DNA of 64,000 nucleotides, taken from contig ML769420.1 of assembly GCA_009733575.1 (NCBI GenBank), positions 1 to 64,000 of the forward strand, given 5' to 3'. Position numbers and translations under genes: made by a program. The stretch comes from Gymnopus androsaceus JB14 (Eukaryota; Basidiomycota; Agaricomycetes; Agaricales; Omphalotaceae). The notes under the pieces were generated by a model that did no database searches, was not told the origin of the DNA, and worked only from the letters and a program-made list of their open reading frames with translations. Of this stretch, positions 58,351 to 64,000 are shown in pieces. Within the stretch, counting starts at the first letter, position 1. Every line of letters begins with the position of its first letter.

Positions 58351-61300
58351 TTCTTATAACTCCTGAAATAAAGCTCTTCACAGTATGTCTTTCATTGATC
58401 TCCGTCGCACCTTCTGCCAGCTTGTCCATCAGCGCAAATCGACACTCAGAGGTTCTTCTTCTAGTGCTTGTTGCCATTTACACCTATCGTGACTTGTATA
58501 CTCTCACTACATTCAATGGGACCGTTCTCGATGCCGAAGATGGTCTGTTTCTCTGGCTCAAGACCACCACTTTGACCTTGGCTGCGATTGTCATCCCTCT
58601 GGTGACCCCTCAACATCCGTACCCTCCAACCGTCGATGTGGGTGTTTAACCTGTGATGCATTGTGGCATGGGCGTCGGGGATTGACTTGCTTCTTTCCTT
58701 CTTAGCAACTGACCTCCGACTCGACAGTCAACCCAGAAGAAACAGCGTCCTTGCTATCGCTTCTTACACATAGTTATTTGGACTAGTTCATCTTTCGGAT
58801 GTATCGAACATCTGTTCGTTTCACTGCAGATGAACTACCTCCGTTATCAGAGGCAGACCATAGCGATGTCTTGATGCCAGATATTTTGGCGATCCTTGAC
58901 CCCCCTGCTATGAACCCGCCATATTTATTCTGGGGCCTTTTGAAAGCTTATAGTGAGTTAGGCGTTCGTTTGGAAATTTTTACTTATGTACTTGTCAAAC
59001 TTTACTTAGAAACGCGCATCTGTATGTTAGTATTGCTTCACCTGTTGCAGGTATGCAGATTCTTTTTTTTTTTTTTTTTTTTGCGAAAATGATTCACTCA
59101 CGAATCACGATGACCGTTGTCAGACCGCGTTATCGTACTTTGCGCCGTTCGGTATCAAACAGATCCTGAGGTTAGCATACTCATGGATTCATGTATACCT
59201 ATGCAGTCGTTGACTCTATGAATTAGCTATTTGGAAAACAACGGAGAAGGCGCAACCATTCGCCCTTGGGTTTTTGTATCTTTGCTGTTTTTGGGTCCCT
59301 TCTTCAGGGCAATCTTCTCTCAAACTTTCACCTACATTGCTGTAAGATGCTCCTCTTGTATTTTTTAGCTGGTTATCTAAACCCCAGAATGTTATTACTC
59401 TAGTGTCGAAACATGCTCCAAATAAACGGAATTCTAAACCAACTTCTCCTTCGGCACGCACTGAGGATGCGTGTAGACACTGGCAACCTACCTGGGATGC
59501 AAGGAAAACAGAATAACTTTACAGGCAAGATAAATAACCTTGCGACATCTGATGTTTCCGAGGTCGCAGGACTAGCGGATTTTTGGGTCGTTTTTCTCTG
59601 TTTCCCGTTTGATCTTGGATTGTCTTTATGGTTCTTGTATGGGATTCTTGGTTATAGTGCTTTCGCTGGATTTGGATTCATGCTTGTAAGTTAGCTTGAT
59701 CAACTGGAAACATTTTCATGATACTCACAAAAGCTACTCTGTAGCTCTGTGTTCCGATACCTGGTTATATAACGCAACTTTTGCGCGGGATACAGATCTC
59801 CAAAAAGCAGAAAGTATGTCATCAACTTCGGTTTTTTGTATCTGTGGCCCCTCATAAAACTTTCTCAGACGGACGCTCGAGTTCAAAGTGTGACGGAGGG
59901 TGAGTTTTTCTCCACCCCTCAGCTTGATTCTGATACTAGTACGTCGTGTCAGCGTTGGGTGTTATACGCATGGCAAAGCTTTTCGGTTGGGAAATTCGAT
60001 TGCAGTCCCAAATTGCGTTGAAACGTGCCGAGGAGCTTGCTGAACACGCATACCAAGTAAGTGAACTCTTTAGGTGCTCCGAGTTGGCTTACTTATATTG
60101 CTAGTCTCCTGATACCAATGTGCACCATGATGATCACCTATACTATCTATGTATGTTTCTAAATTCATGTCTATATATCTCAAACTGACATTCTCTGTTC
60201 AGACCGTAGTCCTAAAGAAGGAATTAACCTGTAAGCTTCTTGCGCTTTGCTACTACTGGCGGTACACATACATATTTTCTTAGCATCTGTGGTATTTTCT
60301 TCGATGGCTGTCTTTGATATCCTTCGTGATCGTATGCGGATTATCGTTATCAACATTCCTACAATGGTTCAAGGTTCGCTATCCATCACTGGTTTTACCT
60401 TCAACCCTTTACAGTTCCCTAATAATCCTTACAGGAAAGGTGGCCTTGGACAGGCTCGATGATTTTTTGAGAAAGGTTAGTAGGCAACCTGAAACATAGG
60501 CAGCAAAGACGATAATCTGGACCAGACCGAGTTGTTAGATCGCTTCAGCCAGCAACAGTTCTCACTTGCACCCTCCGATTCATCTGTTGTTGGATTCCGG
60601 GATGCAGAATTCCAGTGGCTAGGCTCAAGCGAGCGTGGTTTCGAGCTGAAGCTTAAAGGAGAAGTTCTTTTCCGTCAGAACTGCATCAATCTTATACTGG
60701 GACCGACTGGTGCAGGTAACGGACTTGAGATTCGCCAATTATCTCACGGATCAATGCAGGAAAAATCTCTCTTCTTTTGGCCTTATTGGGTCCGTTTTCC
60801 ATTGAAGCAAGTAAATCTGTATTTATTAACCTCCCATAGGCGAGATGCGTTTCTTCCCAGCTGGTCCGAACTCTTGCTATAGCCTGCCTCGCCAAGGCGG
60901 TGTATCTTATGCTGCCCAAGAGTCCTGGATTCAGAATGATACAATCAAGGTGCGAATAATCTTATAGCAACATAGCATAGCCTCTAATCGTCTTCCTTAG
61001 AATAATATTCTTTTTGGATCTGAATTTGACAAGGAGCGTTATGAAAGTGGTACGCCAACACGGTCGTGAATAAAAGCTATAAAACTTACGATGCCAAGTT
61101 CTTCACCAGTGCGCACTTCTGAGAGATCTGACTCTTTTTGGAGCTGGTGATATGACGGAGGTTGGCGAGAAAGGTCTAACCCTGAGGTGTGTATACTCCA
61201 CACTGTCCGGAATTGCGCTGATTATTCCATGTTTTCGTAGCGGCGGTCAAAAGGTAGCAAAGCCTAATCTTCTCATGTTTCAACCTTTAATTCTTCTTAG

Positions 61301-64000
61301 GCCCGCATAACGTTGGCTCGCGCAGTGTATTCGTCCGCTCGCATCGTCCTTTTGGATGATCCTCTTTCTGCATTAGACGTTCATACAGCCAAGTGGATAG
61401 TCGACAAGTGTTTAAAAGGGCCGTTGATGAAAGGACGAACAGTCCTTTTGGTTGTGAGTACAACGTCCTTATTGTCCTTAGTTAAAGCTCATTTAATTAG
61501 ACCCATAACATTGCTTTGACAAGCGCGATATCCGAATATTCAATGGCTATAGCATTGGATGGAACTATTACTCAAGGAGCAGTGACAGATGTGGTTTCAA
61601 ATAGCAGTCTTCTACACTAAATCTCATGGTGGTCTTGTCGTAGCTGAGGAGATGCAAATAGGTCATATTAGCTGGGAAGCTTGTACGTTTAAGCTAGGTC
61701 TTTCAATTCTGCTCCTAGCTGACACCCTTACAGTCAGGCTCTACTTGGGTAGCCTAAACAGGTACCCTGTTATATTCTTTTGGGGCCTGTTTTCGTTGAT
61801 CTCTTTGGATCAAATAAATTGGGCTGTGCAATCCTGGTTTCTGGGATATTGGTCTAGTCAATATGTGACACAACCAGCATCCTCAGTGCATGTTTCATGG
61901 TGAGACGCCGTCTTCGGAAATGTTGCACCATTTCTTACTCTTCTGTGAGGTTTTTATCGGTTTATGCAGGATTACTGCTCCTTTCCATGACATTGTATTC
62001 TTCTGGATACACTCTATGGATTTTCGGCTCCATTAGAGCGAGCCGGATTTTACACGGTCGCTTTATTGAGTCTGTTCTGAGTTCCACGTTCAGGTTGCAA
62101 TTGATACTGTTATTCGTAGCATTCGGTCTCACTATAATTTTCAGATGGCTAGACACCACGCCTACATCGAGAATATTAACTAGAGCCACAGTGGATGTGG
62201 GACCCATCGATAATTCCCTAGCATTCGGATTTTGGCGTCTCAGTGAAATTTCGATTTTACTACTTGTCAGGTATTTTGATCTACGGAGCATCTATCTTTC
62301 GCGTTAATAGTGATTTCACGGTCAGGCTAGGTTCTGTTGTGGTATTTTCGCCAATTTTTTGATTCCTGGGGTTGCCATCGCACTTTTGGGTGGTTATATC
62401 GGACAGGTGTATTTGGGAGCTCAGCTCCCGCTCCGGAGATTGATGTTGGTCACGAAAGCTCCGATTTTAGGCCAGTCAGTACTTGAATTTATATCCCCTC
62501 GATAGTATCTGATTATGTACCGTCCAGTTTCAACGTAGCCGTAGCTGGCTTAGGTAGTTCCTGTCTTTCATAGTCCTTCGCGTTGTTAATATCTATCCAT
62601 CAGTGTCCATTCGTGCTTATGGGGCTGAAAACGCGTTTCTGAAAGAATCGCGAGTTCGCATAGACGCTTGGTTCCGTCCTTCTATACCGTCATACAATGT
62701 CAATCGGTACAGGACGACTTCATTCGCCTTTGCTATGAGAGCCAAGTTTGATATGGTGTCTCTAGGTGGATTGCCATTCGCGCTGATAGCCTAGCAGGAA
62801 TCTTTACTGCAGGCTTGGGTGCTTATCTAGTATACGGACATAGTGGTACTAGTGCTGCCAATACGGGTTTCTCGATGACCATGGCCGGATAATTTTGCAC
62901 CTGGAAATTTGAACTCGGGTTGAATACTAATGTGATCTTCCCTAGTTGGATTTACTTCCTTTATACTCACCTGGGTCCGCCTATTCAATGCAACTGAGCT
63001 TGAAGCCAATAGGTAACGATCTCGTTTCTACTTGAAAACACGTATGATAATCATGAGTTGATAGCCTGGAGCGCCTGCAACACTATCTTAATATTGAACA
63101 CGAAGAAAAAGGCAGCATTGAATGTGTCCCTCCCGCATACTGGCCAGCGAGTGGGGCTCTTGAGGTTGAGGGACTTTGTGCCAAATATTCCAAGGTACAT
63201 TCTACGTTTACTTTTTTCGTTACTTATCTCAAGTTTACCTAGGATGGCCCGGAAGTGCTTCATAGTTTGACATTCACTGCTCGTTCTGGTGAACGCATCG
63301 GTATAGGTAACAGCTGCATAGCGTTAGTCTGTCGCACATCTCCTGGGGCTGATGCAAATGTCTAGTCGCACGAACTGGATCTGGAAAGAGCTCATTGACG
63401 TTAGCCTTACTCCGGGCTATTCCTACCTCTGGGCAAGTGTTATACGACGGAGTGCCAACCCACCGTGTCAATCTAGACGTACTCCGGTCTCATATCACTA
63501 TCATTCCTCAAGTTGTGAGTATACCATTTTTCACTCTTTCTTGAGTATGACGGAATCTTAAATTTTCTCTTTAGCCTGAGCTGCTCAGCGGCACTCTTCG
63601 ACAGAATCTTGATCCTTTTTCAGAGCACGACGATTCCCGATTGAACGACGCCCTTCGTTCAGCGGGATTGTTCTCTCTTCAAGGCGGGGACGCGCAAAAC
63701 AAGCTTGGTTTGGATAGTGAAATCGGAGGTGGAGGGAACAACTTGTCTGTTGGTCAACGTCAAATTATCGCTCTTGCTCGAGCAATAGTCCGAGATTCTT
63801 GATGAAGGTGGGCTACCCTTTAAGATGTGGAAGTTGCGTGAAAACTAACTGGTCAAATTTCAGCTACATCTTCTATCGGTGCGTATAACCATGAGCGCGA
63901 GCAACATGGAAGCTGATAGGAAAAATAGATCATAAAACAGACGCTATTATCCAAGAAAGTCTACGACACGAGCTGGGCGACGCTACCCTGATTACTGTAG
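57982..64000 (+). pseudogene. ABCC/MRP-type ABC transporter, decayed and cut by window end
   Basis: The order of parts is that of a fungal multidrug-resistance-protein exporter. A first exon MVPISE precedes an N-terminal membrane region (VITVWFLGGIVSA, FALQHVYTL, VVACFTFAALAF). Then come ETASLLSLLTHSYLD, TMD1 (FGWEIRLQSQIALKRAEELA) and NBD1 ([35 protein letters not shown]). TMD2 follows (YSSGYTLWIFGSIRASR, RWLDTTPTSRILTR, VSIRAYGAENAFLKESR), then NBD2 ([30 protein letters not shown]). Lesions: frame change near 58199; TAG at 58784-58786; Walker A Thr changed to Ile (GKI); frame loss near 62770-62800; and a deletion at about 63798-63800 that removes most of Walker B of NBD2 (RDS directly to the DE codons, out of frame). 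Not functional. Confidence 0.82.
59065..59083 (+). repeat. Poly-T tract in intron
   Basis: An uninterrupted run of about 18-20 T in an intron of the ABC-transporter pseudogene. It is prone to length error in sequencing. Confidence 0.7.

Noticed and set aside
1..64000. CRISPR arrays, operons, rRNA or tRNA genes
   Set aside because: No regularly spaced repeats, no bacterial-type gene packing, and no tRNA arm pattern that I could fold by eye.

Overview
The window is nuclear DNA of a filamentous basidiomycete, very probably an agaricomycete. Almost every gene is cut by short GT-AG introns of about 47-70 nt, some exons are tiny, and several protein families have clear basidiomycete relatives. Typical examples are the GPI-anchored GH16 glucanase, the F-box-like protein, the ABCC transporter, the universal stress protein with a long Ser-rich leader, and the Ala/Thr-rich secreted protein often misnamed ribosomal protein S17. 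All gene models were built by hand: introns were accepted when frames closed and the family motifs continued.

Layout. 1-7832: a secreted Ala-rich gene whose 3' half is tandemly duplicated together with a decayed membrane-protein gene, with a 645-bp foldback element inside the first unit. 8268-12205: a secreted EEP-family nuclease and a GH16 glucanase with two frame breaks. 12472-15499 (minus): a PLK4/SAK-like kinase with cryptic-polo-box-like and polo-box-like regions that has lost its catalytic aspartates. 17036-17689: an F-box-like protein. 20484-21877: a many-exon gene of unknown function. 22388-26293: an Ulp/SENP-type SUMO protease with a lesion in its catalytic domain. 26758-30071 (minus): a saccharolysin/thimet oligopeptidase. 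30443-32760: two tandem paralogues of unknown function separated by a mariner-type MITE. 33202-34100: a UPF0696/Bles03 protein.

34359-44868 is a segmental-duplication zone. A block made of a PITH-domain gene, an MFS transporter and the 3' end of a universal-stress-protein gene is repeated, and only some copies look usable. 46491-49629 (minus): a fungal transcription factor. 50010-55360: four conserved housekeeping genes (Tom22; the complex I 40-kDa subunit; a small UPF0390 protein; Sas10/Utp3). 56393-57556: an orphan HEXXH protein lying between two direct repeats made of the Sas10 3' end and the ABC-transporter 5' end. 57982-64000: an ABCC/MRP-type transporter, cut by the window edge and clearly decayed.

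No operons, CRISPR arrays or rRNA genes are present, and I recognised no tRNA. The main themes are local segmental duplication followed by decay, three MITE-like elements, very small exons, and single-base frame breaks. Some breaks fall in genes expected to be essential, so sequence error must be separated from true decay.
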